From: Bugula neritina
Taxonomy: Eukaryota; Bryozoa; Gymnolaemata; Cheilostomatida; Bugulidae
Assembly: GCA_964035545.1 (NCBI GenBank)
Contig: OZ037767.1
Location: 18,668,759-18,728,758, forward strand
Reading direction: 5' to 3'
Length of the DNA stretch: 60,000 bases
In this document: in pieces, positions 1 to 16,463 of the stretch
How the letters are laid out: each line of letters begins with the position of its first letter
Numbering within the stretch: position 1 is the first letter of the stretch
Made by a program: the position numbers and the translations under genes
The notes under the pieces: model-generated
The model's database searches: none
What the model was told of the DNA's origin: nothing
The model's input: the letters and a program-made list of their open reading frames with translations, nothing else

Positions 1-1286
1 ATATTTTAAACTCAACTGATAACTTATGTCCTGCAAGCTGCAGACCTATACTTTAATTAGCACACCATATTATGCTCTAACCACTAGGCAAATACTGCCC
101 CCAGTAGATAAGCAAAGTCTAAGTTCCTTTTATATAATACATATCTCTAGAAAATTACCTAAATCCTGGCTCATGTTTGATATAGTTTGTAGATGTGATC
201 ATAAAGTCACAGGTTAATTTACCCTGTACACGGAGAAATAAACATATTTTGCTTGAATTTTTTAACAACAAGAGAGCTAGGTTTATATTTTAACCCCTTA
301 GACACACTGTGTACTTTGCAGGCCGCAACTTAAAACAGTAGCCATTTTTACAAAAATCCAAGCTTCCTGTACGACGCTGAGGTACAATAGGATCAAGTTC
401 TGCTTGATTAAAAAAGGTTGCGGCAGGCTTCTATGCTATTGGTAGAAAAACATTTGCTTCAATTTATTGGATATAAATATTCAATGAGGGATCATAGATG
501 GTACCTAATAGCAAACTTAGAGAACATATTAAAAATTACATAACAATTAAAAATTAAATTACATTAATAGTATTAGTGCTGTCTATTGTGTATGGGTAGA
601 TGAGACAAGGTGAGGGTAAAGATGAGAAAGGGTGGATATGTAGGGTTAGAAGGGGGAAATTAGTGCTCATATGAATAGTTTCAACAAAACAAAAACATAA
701 AACAGAAAGGCAAAGATTTTGAGAAAGAAAAATATATTATATAACTTATCAACATGCTCCTTGAAAATACAGGATAACTAGCTTAAAGTACGGAATTAAT
801 TACTGTAGGTACTTGAAAAGCCTAATTCTAGAGTATAATTCAGATCAAAAATATGAAAAGTTTATTGACATAGGTAGTAACAATTAGCAGCTCGGCCATT
901 TATAAACTGAGTTTTGCCTGTTTCAATCATTATCATCATCATGTCAAAAGAAGTTAATCAGTTGCCGTTGGCAGCAGCTGTAATCAATTACTTGTTAACA
1001 CCTTGCTTTAATATAAATCTAATTATTCCTAATCTGCGAGGCAATTGTATGCATAATGATAATGAATATAGTTTGGAATACGCTGTCATTTTATAACAAC
1101 CATAATCATAGTGATAATGATAATGAAAAGCCCAAAACTATAAGTATAACTATAACTATAAGTAGGCCTATAAGTATAAGTACTGCAGTACAGGTCTACC
1201 TCCATTTGTTACAACAGTAGCAAAGGAACTATAGGAAGTATGTAATTAAATAGCAATTGCAACCCATGTAGTAGTTGTATACTTAC
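1..1286. other. AT-rich intergenic DNA, no gene seen
   Basis: I found no exon with matching splice sites and no recognisable protein here. There are short simple stretches such as ATCATT near 925-945 and a run of CTATAAGTA-like units near 1135-1185. Short ORFs here have no coding character. Confidence 0.5.
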
Positions 1287-1304
1287 CAGGTTACGCTCAC
1301 TCAT
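1287..1304 (-). CDS. Candidate first coding exon (MSERNL), unrecognised gene
   Basis: On the minus strand an ATG at 1304 in a good context reads M-S-E-R-N-L and is followed at 1286 by a textbook splice donor, GTAAGTATAC. The upstream DNA on that strand (about 1305-1460) is richer in G and C than its surroundings and open in the same frame, so it could be 5' UTR or more coding sequence. No following exon was found between here and the window edge, so the gene would continue to the left. This may be a chance match. Confidence 0.25.
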
Positions 1305-2009
1305 AGTGATAGTTGGATCAATGATGGAGTGAGACCCAAACGCGATCACTAACTGACACAATGGCAGAAGGACTTTGTTGACATACCTATTAACTATACT
1401 ACTACTACTACTACTACTAGTCCAAGCGCGGTTTTTGCAATACAAATAAAAAGAAACTGCGCAGGAATTTCTAAAATGCAATACATGAAAAAGTTTAGGA
1501 AAATCTGACAGTTGCTGCGCTGTGTTGCGCAGAACTGTAAGTGTATATCTTCAAATATTTGCTTACAAAATTAATAAAGAATTATTGATGAAAAAAACAT
1601 TCTGACAGAAATTCTTACAATAGTAGTATTTTTTTAAACTCTGTTTGTTCTACATTTTTCAAAAACTAGTTTGTTTTAAGTCAGGATAAAACTCTTTAAC
1701 CATCCAAAAGTTCTCAAAAATTATATTCAGACAGCTAGTAGCTAGTTTGCAGATATATACAGTAGTTATCTATAGAACAATAAATGGTATATGCAGCCAT
1801 ACCTCAGGCTATCTACTACACAGACCTGTCACTACAAATGAATCATCTGTTTAGAATCAAGATTATGTTCAGTTTGCAGTTCAGAGTCTTGTATTATTAT
1901 ACCAATCGCTGAATTTACCATCTATTTGGTTAAATGAGCCTTTTTCTTGTTTGTTTTTGAATCAAAGAACATTAAAAAGGGTAATAATTTATCAATTTTC
2001 TTTAGTGTA

Positions 2010-2065
2010 AATATTTCAAATGTAAATAAATAAAACATGTTTTATTTCTTTACATTTGAAATATT
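2010..2065. repeat. Near-perfect 56-bp palindrome (28-bp arms, no spacer)
   Basis: The left arm (2010-2037) and right arm (2038-2065) are reverse complements with one internal mismatch, centred on AAACATGTTT. The arms contain ATTTCAAATGTAAATAAAT and its complement. It could extrude as a cruciform or, if transcribed, form a long hairpin. It lies in gene-free DNA. Confidence 0.85.
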
Positions 2066-2227
2066 GTAAGTAAATTTGATTAAGTCAGCGTCTCACATCA
2101 TCAAAAGACATTCTGTTCAATCATAATTATGTTATAAGCTCAAAATTGATTGAGGTGTGAGGGCAACTCCTAAATATGCATACACAATAATGATTACGGT
2201 AGAATGCATTATAACTCTACAAGTAGG

Positions 2228-2432
2228 AGCAGCAATGGCCTAGCGGTTAGAGCATTCGCTTAGTAAACATGATGTAGTGAGTTCGAACCGACGATGGCCA
2301 TTGGTGATCTTAAGAAGAGCATCCAGTCATAATTTCTCCTGTACCCCATCTGAGTAAGTCCTTTACGCCCGATTCAACAAAAAAATTCCATTAAGGGTTC
2401 TCGCAGGGGTAGCGACTATAATTTGGCGTGCG
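2228..2432 (+). mobile_element. SINE-A copy 1 (tRNA-derived)
   Basis: The head reads GCAATGGCCTAGCGGTTAGA, a pol III A-box-like stretch, followed at 2281-2291 by the B-box-like GTTCGAACC. The body contains ATTGGTGATCTTAAGAAGAG and the tail ends GCGACTATAATTTGGCGTG. Body and tail recur in the same order in the copies at 9.8, 50.0 and 59.1 kb, which defines the family. It is close to full length at about 205 bp. Confidence 0.8.
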
Positions 2433-2831
2433 TTTATATAACCCATACAAGTATTATGTGGTGGAAAAAAGTATATTAATGACAACAGCTACACTCATAA
2501 TTTTTTATTTTTGAATATATTTCACTGTGAGTCATAGCAGAAAAGACTGTTAAATATAACTTATAGAATATACTTAAAGCATTATTACTCTGTTATAAGA
2601 GCTACATTACAGAAGGTAAGACAACCTCTAAAATTAATTGAAACTTTATATGTTTTATGTTATAATTCAACTTAGAGAAGTAAAATTTTGACTATAAAAC
2701 GAGTTTTCAATTTTTAAGCTAATTAAAGATGTCTAATTGAAAATAACACTTGGTTTGTTATATGTTTCGTTTGACTAAGGCATTGTGGTTAAATCATGAA
2801 GCTCGTATTTTGAAGCTATTTATGATTGCAT

Positions 2832-4170
2832 GTAGGGGTGACGGGGGGGGGGGGGGCACAACGGTCATAGGGGTACAAAAAGCCGGCCAAATTGTGAGAG
2901 AACTTATTGACTTAGAGTTGTGATTTTTTTTCATAAAAGGATATTGACATAATTATTCAGTCTTTGTAGTTTCAACACTTGCGGAACATAAATGTTGAAA
3001 AGGCGAGTAAAAAACTCTTTTTACCTACTTGTTGTAAATTTTCTAGGATGTCGTTAAAGCTTTATAACTTTTTACACCCAAAGGCAAAAAGCCTATATTT
3101 TACCTATATTGTTGCCATTGCTTGTCTCTACATTGCTTAACCAGTATAACAGCAAACACTGAAATAAATTTTCCTTGAGGCACATTTATTTTCAATTTCG
3201 CCACATGGGGCACAATAGGCCAGGCTGACTGGGGCACAATGGGCCACCTGATTATTGCACCCTGATCACTGTTTTAGTTTGTTTGCCAAAAAAGATGGTG
3301 GAAATGTTACTAAAATCTATAGATATAGCCATTTCTGACCTTTTTGTAAAATATCAAAGACGTCATGGTAAGACTACAAAACTACAAGTTGAAGCTCCCC
3401 TAATATATACATCTGGTGAGGTTAAAGCTTTGCCATTCTATACATAATACAAAACACTCTGCTGTTGCTACTAGTAGATAGTCATGATATTCATTATATA
3501 TAATATCATTGAGAGAATATACATGTATTTGGCTAAAATAAATTGTGATTTGCTCATTTGCTCCCCCCTCTCCATTCCGTACTCCAGTCACAAACCTCAG
3601 CCATGCATGCACCTTAGCTACAGTTCATAGAAAAAATTCCACTCAGAATTTTGTAGTACATGTTACTAAAGTTTGTTTTTAATAAACGTTCCTCTGAGGT
3701 GAAAATAACAGAACATATTTAGTTCTAAACAGTAATGATAATGGCACTGCAGAACGAGTGACGTGCGTTTGATTTTGCCTTCCTCTGCTATCCGTGGTGG
3801 CACAAACTGTACAGCTAAACCATGAATTTTGCTGTAGATCTGAAAGAGTATCTTTATTTATTTGTAATATTAAATAAATAAAGATCATATGTAACAAAAT
3901 ACGCAAAATTTCAATTTATTTGTTGTGTCCTTTCCAGTGGCTCATTGTACCCCAGTACCGGGGCACAATGGGCCAATTTTTTCATCATGAAAATTTCATT
4001 ATTCTAAAAGTTGTGAGAAAGATAGAAACAACAAACTGATACCTGTAAAAGACAACAGATGCAGCATTTAGACTATGAGATTATTGAACTAGTAACTTGA
4101 AAAACAGACGAATGAGAGCAACAAATGCGAAATTCGGCCCGTTGTGCCCTCCCCCTCCCGTTACCCCTAC
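2832..4170. mobile_element. Candidate non-autonomous DNA transposon with 33-bp terminal inverted repeats
   Basis: The left end (2832-2864) begins GTAGGGGTGAC, runs through a stretch of G and ends GGCACAACGG. The right end (4138-4170), read on the other strand, begins GTAGGGGTAAC and ends GGCACAACGGG. The core GGGCACAAYGGGCC-like motif recurs inside at 3207-3221, 3231-3246, 3939-3953 (inverted) and 3959-3974, so it could be a transposase-binding motif. The 1.34-kb interior has no transposase ORF. A 14-bp stem (ATCTTTATTTATTT and its complement) lies near 3849-3884. I could not see a clear target-site duplication, and the family is not recognised. Confidence 0.6.
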
Positions 4171-5846
4171 TATATAACACAATATTTTGCAATTCAGTAA
4201 AATAGTTTTTAAGCAAATTTAGTTTTACTTATTTCTATAATGTTTAGATGACTCCCTTATTTGCACTTTTTGATATTATATAATACTGTAATTTCTATAA
4301 TGAAGGGCAAGAACATAGTCACCAACAGTTACAAATATCATAATAATATAACACTGCTATCTACACTCAGTGATTTATGCTTCCAACAAATAAATTATTT
4401 TATTTAGAAGAAACTTGAAACTTACTGCATGCTGTGCATGGTAAATAAACTATAGTATATATATAGTAAAATATTCAGATAGATATTATTTCATTATAAT
4501 AGATATTCTTAGAGTTATGACCACATGTCTATGAGAAAAAATAAATCTCGGTGACTTGATTGAATACAGTTTTATATTTAAAAGGCAGCTAGGCAACATG
4601 CATGTGCTCAATCATTATACTCGCATTAAATTAAATTGTCCTAATATTGATATAGTTTCAACACTGAGCTGTGCAAATACATTATGTTGTTTTTACTATA
4701 TTATGCAATTACCCTCATGTTTTATGAACTACATATGCAACAGCTTAACCACTAAAGCCACATCCTCTCTGTCATATGCTGCAACATCACCATAATATCA
4801 AGCTGATTATTATATGCCTGTATTACAACTATGAGGGTAATTTGTAGCTTAGATAAATCACCAGATCCTGCATTTTATGATAACTCACATGCTGGTACCT
4901 GTTGTGTGCCAGCAGCTATCTGCTTTCTTGCATATAACAAGCATCACATGATGGTTTCCTTTTCATCCTTAGTCAGACACGAGTAAGATAATATCCGGTG
5001 TTTTGAAAAGTGAAGTGTTATTTCACGTAATAAGGCACGGCACGGGTGAAATGGAACAGCGCTATTTTTTATGTGTAACTATGTGATATATGTTAAAGAA
5101 ATCTTATGTAATAATTTTTCTATATATTTTCTCAATCGAGCCTAATTTATATATAAATACTCTGCTAAAATTTTTCATGTACCCTCGTAAACTATATAAT
5201 AATATATATTCGTTTCCACTTTCTTCAATTTTTTTACATAAACACATTTTTTATTTTTCACTGCTTGGCATTTAATTTTGTACATTGCCATTTGGGTAAA
5301 TGTTTTAAGTGATGATTTTATGAACAGAGATATCTGCAGAGAGGGATATGAGCTCATCTTCATAGAATCATCTTATAATACGCTAATTATAGATGCATTA
5401 AATCTTGCATAAAATACAGTTTTACATCTGCTTCATATTAACAGTATACATTATTAATTGAAAGCTCTTTTTCATTCATCAGCTACATATTTTGCATTCT
5501 CAAACCATACAATAATTGAAGCTGGCTTTCTGTTGAAACAACATTTAGAAACATTACTAAATTAAGTGTTGAAACAATCGAAATTCAACAAACCACATTA
5601 TAAGGCTATAATATATATATACAGCAGTGGCAATTTTTAACAGCATACATAAAGTAAAACAATTGTTAAAAAAATTCTGAATGATGGGCATACAAAACTT
5701 ATTTAGATCTATAAAATGTTTTGAACTTTAGCAAATATGTTGCTCACTGGTAAATGTTAGTATAACGCAACATATCTTACTAAAGGTTTGCTGTTCTCTA
5801 TTAAACTAGTAATGAGATTGCATGCTAGAAATTTTCTGTTTGCTTG
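4171..5846. other. Intergenic DNA, no gene seen
   Basis: AT-rich sequence between the candidate DNA transposon and LU1. No splice-supported exon or known repeat was recognised. The short ORFs here have biased, low-complexity translations and no domain. Confidence 0.5.
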
Positions 5847-8131
<2,285 letters not shown>

Positions 8132-9795
8132 GCTGCATAACTCTTCAAAGGATACGTAGATTCCAATTCTTAAGTAGCTTATGAGACAACTAGTAAAATC
8201 TTTAAAAAAGTAAGCAAAACTTTGAGTTTATAGACAAATTTGGGAAAAGCTACATAACACTTTAATTGTATTCTATTAGTTATAGTGTTAGATCAACTAT
8301 AGTGTTATAGAATCTATAGTCTATATGAATTAGTCAAAGGGCTAACATAGCCAAGTGTTACAATGTGCCAGCATGGTAGAACTACTAGGGTGTCTCTTGG
8401 ACCTTTGAAGAATACCCTGGAAAACTTCGAATCTTATGTTGCAATGATAATGAAAAGGAAGACAATTCTCAAAGTGAGTGTTGAAGATAATTGAGTAGTG
8501 TTTTTGTTATTATATTTTTTGCATATGCAGACTCTGTTTGACAATTTTTTTTTAAATTTTGCTGTAACTTATTTTGTAGCAGCTATTATATGTATCATTA
8601 TTATCATTATAGTCTATTTTAACATTAAGTATAATTATGAAAAAACTTAATATGAAATAAATAATTCAAGATGAAATCTGATATGCAATATAATTATATA
8701 TACAATTATCAGATCTGTTTATAATATATTATGTTACATGCAGTAACATAATTATTTTTAACATGCATTTCTATAATGCTTATAATAGTAAGTAATATTT
8801 ATTATTGTTGTAGCCTATAAATCATGCTACAACAGCATTTGTTTTCTGATTTTTATAACTGAAACAGCTGCATATTAATATTATGTAATTGTTGCCACTT
8901 CTCTATTATAACAGCTGATTGTAAGGTTGGTTTGTGTAGAGAAATAATGTTTAAATATATTCAATAATCTCGTGATGGGCTGATGTGTCAGGGTGGAGAT
9001 TAAGCTGGTTGAATGACGCTCCACTTTCTTTCATCCTTTAAAATGTTGGAGATAGTCATCAAATGTGTCAAAAGATCGGAAATACTGGTAGCTTGCCATC
9101 ATAATATGCTTGAGATCGTTTTCGCTATAATGCTGCATTTTATGTTTTTTTCAAATTAGTATAACTTTGAATTCTTGTCAACTAGGAACTAAAATTTCAA
9201 TTTAGTTGTTAATCTTTCAAACTTTGTAGAATTTTAATTGAAGCTGATCTATAATGTGAGAATAATGTTACAAGTACAGTTTGATGAGAAGATTTTACAT
9301 GTATTCTAAATATCCACGACTTTGCTACTTTAAATTTGTTACTTGTAATAGTTGCTGAACGGTGATACAGCTATATGGCCTACAATTATACAGTTATTGA
9401 AATAAATCAGGTGACTTAGGCAACGTTAAAGATTCTGCAAAATTATTGCTTAGTCACTTAATACTCAGGTTTTTTATTTCAATTTATCAACATAAAAACT
9501 GATTAGGTATTGTATATGAAGATTTTCAAACCTACAAAAAGGATTGTGTAATAAATTATTTATAAGTCGGAAGTTTGTTCTGCTTAACTACTTTAGTGCT
9601 GGTTGTCACATGGCTATGTATCTACGTGACTCATAGATATCAAACAGAACCCCTCATAGCATATTAGGCCAGCATAAATTCAATGTATAATCAACTAATA
9701 CATGAGTTATAGACCATGTTTATTACACTTTCTCAAACAACTACTTCAACAATTACAAGATGTATATAAAAGTAGCCCTATAACGTTACAAAACT
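8132..9795. other. Intergenic DNA between LU1 and SINE-A copy 2
   Basis: The region should contain the minus-strand LU1 promoter just right of 8131, but no clear TATA motif was assigned. No other exon, RNA gene or known repeat was recognised. Confidence 0.45.
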
Positions 9796-9990
9796 GCAGC
9801 CGTGGTCTAGGGGTTAGAGCGCTTGCCTAGTTAGTACAAAGTTATGGGTTCGAACCAGACAAAGGTCACTGGTGGTGTTAGAAAGATAATTGCTCCTGTG
9901 CCCCATCTGAATAAGTCCTTAAGCCTATTTAACACAAACCCTTTTCATCAGGGGTTTCTCACAGGGATGACGACTATAAACTTGAGTGAG
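9796..9990 (+). mobile_element. SINE-A copy 2
   Basis: This copy has the clearest head: GCAGCCGTGGTCTAGGGGTT with a perfect B box GGTTCGAACC at 9848-9857. The body reads TCACTGGTGGTGTTAGAAAG, then GCTCCTGTGCCCCATCTGAA, and the tail is CGACTATAAACTTGAGTGAG. An ORF across it is incidental. Confidence 0.85.
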
Positions 9991-10330
9991 CTTTTTGCAT
10001 TACAAAACTGCTCAAAAGTTCCTACATTAGTAATCATTGTGACTAGCTATTGTTAGCATACTATAGTGATTATATGTCTATGTTTATCATACTAAACTCT
10101 TACTAAACTCTTTGTTGCAAAAGTCAAAAAGTCTTGACTGGTTTAAAATTATTTTTGTATTATTAGTTCTATAAAAGAAGTGGTTACTATAAGCCACTTG
10201 AGTTACTAGTAGTAAACATGTGTATAAATGTTGACTTACATCTATTTAATTTCAATATATCATAATTTCTTATATTTTATATTTTATGGTTGAAACAGTC
10301 GCTTCTGCTGACATATATATGTATTGAACT

Positions 10331-10445
10331 GTAGCGTTGAAATAACCCATGGTAGTCTGGTGGTTTAATGGTTAGCTTGCCTGTTCGCAATATGTATAGG
10401 TCTTAAGTTTGAATCTCAGTAGAGAAAGTTATTTTATATAAAAGC
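10331..10445 (+). mobile_element. SINE-B copy 1 (short tRNA-like element)
   Basis: It begins with GCGTTGAAATAACCCATGG, has an A-box-like TGGTTTAATGGTTAGC and a B-box-like AGTTTGAATCTCAG. The layout matches copies at 21.3, 39.6 and 59.5 kb: a GTTGAG-like leader, TGTAATGGTTA, then GGTTTGAATCCCA, about 100 bp in all. It is diverged, and not a functional tRNA as far as can be judged. Confidence 0.65.
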
Positions 10446-11659
10446 TTCAACAATTTAGGTACATATAACAATAGTTAATATTTTTTCAATGTACGCTAAA
10501 TGCAGTTTAGCTTGCAGTAATTTTTAAATATTTCTATTTGCATGCTATGCATGTACATCTTCATCTGTGTTTATCAAGATGTGAAAAGACTGATCCTAAT
10601 TGAATATGCAATTTCACAGAATGCATAATCTGCTGGTTAGAAGTGAATTGTAAAGGAATGTCACTTGAAACTTGAGCAGATCTTTTAAAAGACAAACTTT
10701 TGATCGTAGGAAATTCTATACCAGCATAAAAACGTATTTCAATGGGCTAATGAACAAGTTTATATATACTTGACAAGGAGATATACTTGAGGCAACTTTT
10801 ATGTTTTAAAATCAAGCCACAAGTGACTTTCTTTATTAAAACGTTTATAAAATGTATGAAAATGTATATTTTGTTATAACTAAAAACTGGAGTAATAATA
10901 TTCCCTATATATAAATCTATTTAATTTTCAAAGAATTATATTTCTTTAAAAATACTACAACTTGACAAGTTTAGTACTGGCAAAACTTTAGTAATCAACA
11001 AAGATTAAAAAGTTTTAAAATATATGTTTTAAACAGCTTGACTTAGACCCACCTTTCAGATCCACACAAAAATTGGCATTAAATGATTTTCATAGACTGA
11101 TTGTCATTTAAAACTTAATTAGCTTTTAAGTTCCATAGCCTCAAGCCAACATTTCTGCTTTTAAAAGTATTGGAAAATTAGCATTTAATTACAAGAAGGA
11201 AATTGTATTTTGTACAATGCCATGTAAGGCTACTTTCTTGTAATAAAATGTTAGAGTAGTAGATAATATCATTATGAACCTTTTCAGAAACATTTATATA
11301 TCAAAATAAGCGTAGTAATAATTAGTTGTATGTCATTTTAAGAACTCTAAATGTGTTTTTAAAATAATAAGATGGGCAGCCTCTTGTAGCCCATTTAAGA
11401 AAACAATATAGCTCTCACAAATATTGTTATATAGTATGAAAACACAAGTTCTGAAATATTCAGCAATGTGGAAACATGAGTACTCTGGCTACTCCATCTC
11501 TTCATATCTTTGATTTCTCTATAGCTTCTTGATCTTTATACACTTTTGATCTTGTTGCTTCCTTGCAAGTTACAAAACATGTGTTATAGCTGTTGGCGCA
11601 TGGGGCTTGTGACTGTGAGTAGCAGCACATCATGGGAAGAAAGAGGCGGAGCATGTGGC
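10446..11659. other. Intergenic DNA upstream of LU2
   Basis: AT-rich, with no exon or recognised repeat. The last few hundred bases probably include the LU2 control region. Confidence 0.45.
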
Positions 11660-11666
11660 TATATAA
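11660..11666 (+). promoter_or_regulatory. Probable TATA box of LU2
   Basis: TATATAA lies 67 bp before the LU2 start codon at 11733, in a locally GC-richer stretch (GGCGGAGCATGTGGC just upstream). Spacing would put transcription start about 30 bp further on and give a short 5' UTR, similar to LU4-LU8. Confidence 0.55.
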
Positions 11667-11732
11667 TAGACCAACGTAACAGCACAAAGTCAGTAACTTC
11701 GCAAACAGATGTGACAGAGATACAGCAGAAAC

Positions 11733-13956
11733 ATGAAGATCCAACTGACACTTCTCACTTTACTAGTTGGTAGGTAGATTGTATAGATTGTGTATCTTTG
11801 TAAAGCACTAGGTGCATTGCTCCAGATAAACTCCAACACTGTAATAAAAATTTAAAAAATAATATGAGCTGATATACGTGTAGACTTTGTATAGCAAAGT
11901 TTAGAGGACTTCATAATGAGCAGCATAGTCTATTAAGCTTATATTTTAGAAATGTTGTTGAACATTGGTTGTTAAGAGAAATTAATGTTCTTCAAAATGT
12001 TTTCCTAATTGATATACTTGTAACAATTGTATAAAGAGATATTCTTTTGGTAAAGATGTATAGAATGTTGGCTACAATAAACTATTACATACGTATATCA
12101 ACTCAAGTATATACCTATATGTTTATGTTACAGCATCTGTTGCACTGACATATGCCATCAAGTGCTATGAGTGCACCGACTGCGATCCTGTCCCCAGTGA
12201 TGATAATCTGGTAGAATGTGATAAAATTCATAGCAGCTGCTTTGTTACTGAAGGTAACTTTTATCAGTTTTCTTGCTTTTGTTGCATAGCTTAACTAGAG
12301 AAAATATTTGAATCAAATTTTTTAAATCTTTCTGACAAATATGACTTTTTTGCAATTTATTATCTTGTAAACATGCTTATATAGTCCAACATAGTTGAAA
12401 AAATACAGCAGCTCTAATTACTCGCTAAAAATATTATACTTTTGCAGCAACTAAAAACCTGCAGTTAAAAAAATAAATCTTATAAGTAGCATGGTTTATG
12501 ATATTATGTACAATGACTTAATTGAAGCTTACTGTGAATTACATTTCTAATATAACGATATTATCAAACGCATTATAATATAACGTAAACATAATATATA
12601 AGATGTGTAGAAAATGTAGTGTATGAATTATACTGCACCATGATATAATATAGAATACTTCCTTATAATATATGCAGTATACAGTTACAATGTATGTATA
12701 ATTATATAAAACAGTATAGTGTAAAATAAGGTACATGTATATATTCTAATGAATTATAACATATAGTATAATACAACCTGACATATCGGGCTCATAATTC
12801 TCTTTTAGTGACGCATGATGACAACTCAACTACGTACAATAGAGGCTGCAGCTACTCGGGTGCCATCTGGTCAGGTGGAAAATGTGACCCAGAAGTAAAA
12901 TTACCTTTCATCTCAAAACGGAGTTCAAATCTTGATGATACAAGTGCGCTTAGTGAACTTGGAAATTTCAATTTGAGTAGCTTGGGTGAACTGGGAAATT
13001 TCAATTTGAGTAGCTTGGGTGAACTGGGAAATGTTAATTTGAGTAGCTTGGGTGGACTTATTGGTGGACTTGGAAATTTCAACTTGAGTAGCTTGGGTGG
13101 ACTTATTGGTGGACTTGGTAATTTTAATTTGAGTAGCTTGGATGGACTGAGTGGACTTGGAAATTTCAACTTGAGTAGTACAGGTGGACTTGGCGGACTT
13201 GGTAGTTTTAATTTGAGTAGCTTGGGTGGAAATCCTATCAGTAAGCGTAGCTTAAACTTTGGAAATTTCAATTTGAGTAGTTTGGGTGGACTTGGTGGAC
13301 TTGGAAATTTCAACTTGAGTAGTACAGGTGGACTTGGTGGACTTGGAAATTTCAACTTGAGTAGTACAGGTGGACTTGGTGGACTTGGTAGTTTTAATTT
13401 GAGTAGCTTGGGTGGAAATCCTATCGGTAAGCGTAGCCTAAACTTTGGAAATTTCAATTTGAGTAGTTTGGGTGGACTGATTGGCGGACTTGGTGAATTT
13501 GGGAATTTCAACTTGAGTAGTACAGGTGGACTTGGTGGACTTGGAAATTTCAACTTGAGTAGTACAGGTGGACTTGGTGGACTTGGTAGTTTCAATTTGA
13601 GTAGTTTGGGTGGACTTGGTGGACTTGGAAATTTCAACTTGAGTAGTACAGGTGGACTTGGTAATTTTAATTTGAGTAGCTTGGGTGGACTTGGTGGACT
13701 TGGAAATTTTAATTTGAGTGGACTTATTGGCGGACTTGGTGATTTTGGAAATTTCAACTTGAGTAGTACAGGTGGACTTGGTGGACTTGGGAATTTCAAC
13801 ATGAGCAGTATGGGTGCACTTGGTGAACTGGGAAATTTTGATTTGGGTAGCATGGGTGGAATTCTTATGAGTAAGCGTGATGTAAGCGTTGGTAGTTCAC
13901 AAAAGAATTGCTACTGCAAAGAAGATGGGTGTAATGGAAACAACATTGAAGAATAG
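11733..13956 (+). CDS. LU2: secreted LU-domain protein with a giant Gly/Leu-rich repeat loop
   Basis: The spliced model is join(11733..11769, 12134..12253, 12809..13956), 434 residues, with two phase-1 introns as in the other LU genes. The signal peptide begins MKIQLTLLTLLVASVALTYA. The LU fold starts KCYECTDC and continues VEC, SC, RGCSYSG and GGKC. After PFISKR, where finger 3 should close, about 300 residues of repeat intervene. The fold then ends NCYCKEDGCNGNN, so the ten LU cysteines are complete and none lies in the insert. The insert has about 21 units of the type GNFNLSSLGGLGGL, mostly 14 residues (42 nt). Nineteen NLS sequons and one NMS sequon could be N-glycosylated. Lys-Arg pairs occur at ISKR, ISKR, IGKR and MSKR. 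The frame is kept throughout, which argues for selection. A likely poly(A) signal AATAAA is at 14274. Function is unknown; an extracellular matrix, mucus or adhesive role is only a guess. Confidence 0.85.
12952..13860 (+). repeat. In-frame coding minisatellite of LU2 (about 42-bp unit)
   Basis: Units centre on GGAAATTTCAACTTGAGTAG followed by GGTGGACTTGG-type extensions. Unit length varies by whole codons (33-60 nt), and a larger block ending in the GGNPI-S/G-KRSLNF segment occurs twice (about 13150-13270 and 13330-13455). Because all units are multiples of three and lack antisense stops, a long antisense ORF (12852-13853) appears by chance. Confidence 0.95.
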
Positions 13957-16039
<2,083 letters not shown>

Positions 16040-16044
16040 TATGA

Positions 16045-16074
16045 ACACACACAAACACACGCGCACACACACGC

Positions 16075-16106
<32 letters not shown>

Positions 16107-16145
16107 CCACACCCACACCCACACCCACACCCACACCCACACCCA

Positions 16146-16231
<86 letters not shown>
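16045..16231. repeat. Compound CA / CCCACA microsatellite
   Basis: An impure CA start (ACACACGCGCACAC) leads to about eight ACACCC hexamers at 16100-16150, then pure CA to 16231. ORFs over it are artefacts. Confidence 0.95.
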
Positions 16232-16234
<3 letters not shown>

Positions 16235-16463
16235 GTATTACTTGTAATTTACAAAGTTAGTAACATGCATTTGAATCAAAAGTAATCAGAAGATAATTCA
16301 ACTTTCATTGAAATCCCAAAACTATAATTATGTGAAAAGACTCAGCAAATATAAAAATCTTTGTAGTACGAGAAAATAACTCATCCAATGCAATAAAATA
16401 AAAAAAGACAAAAAACATGTACTTCATTTTTGTGTTTTGGAAGTTTTATTTTATATGAAGAAT

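Noticed and set aside
12852-13853. 333-codon antisense ORF opposite LU2
   Set aside because: It is a by-product of the 42-bp repeat, whose reverse frame has no stop. It has no splice or start context, while the sense frame completes an LU domain.
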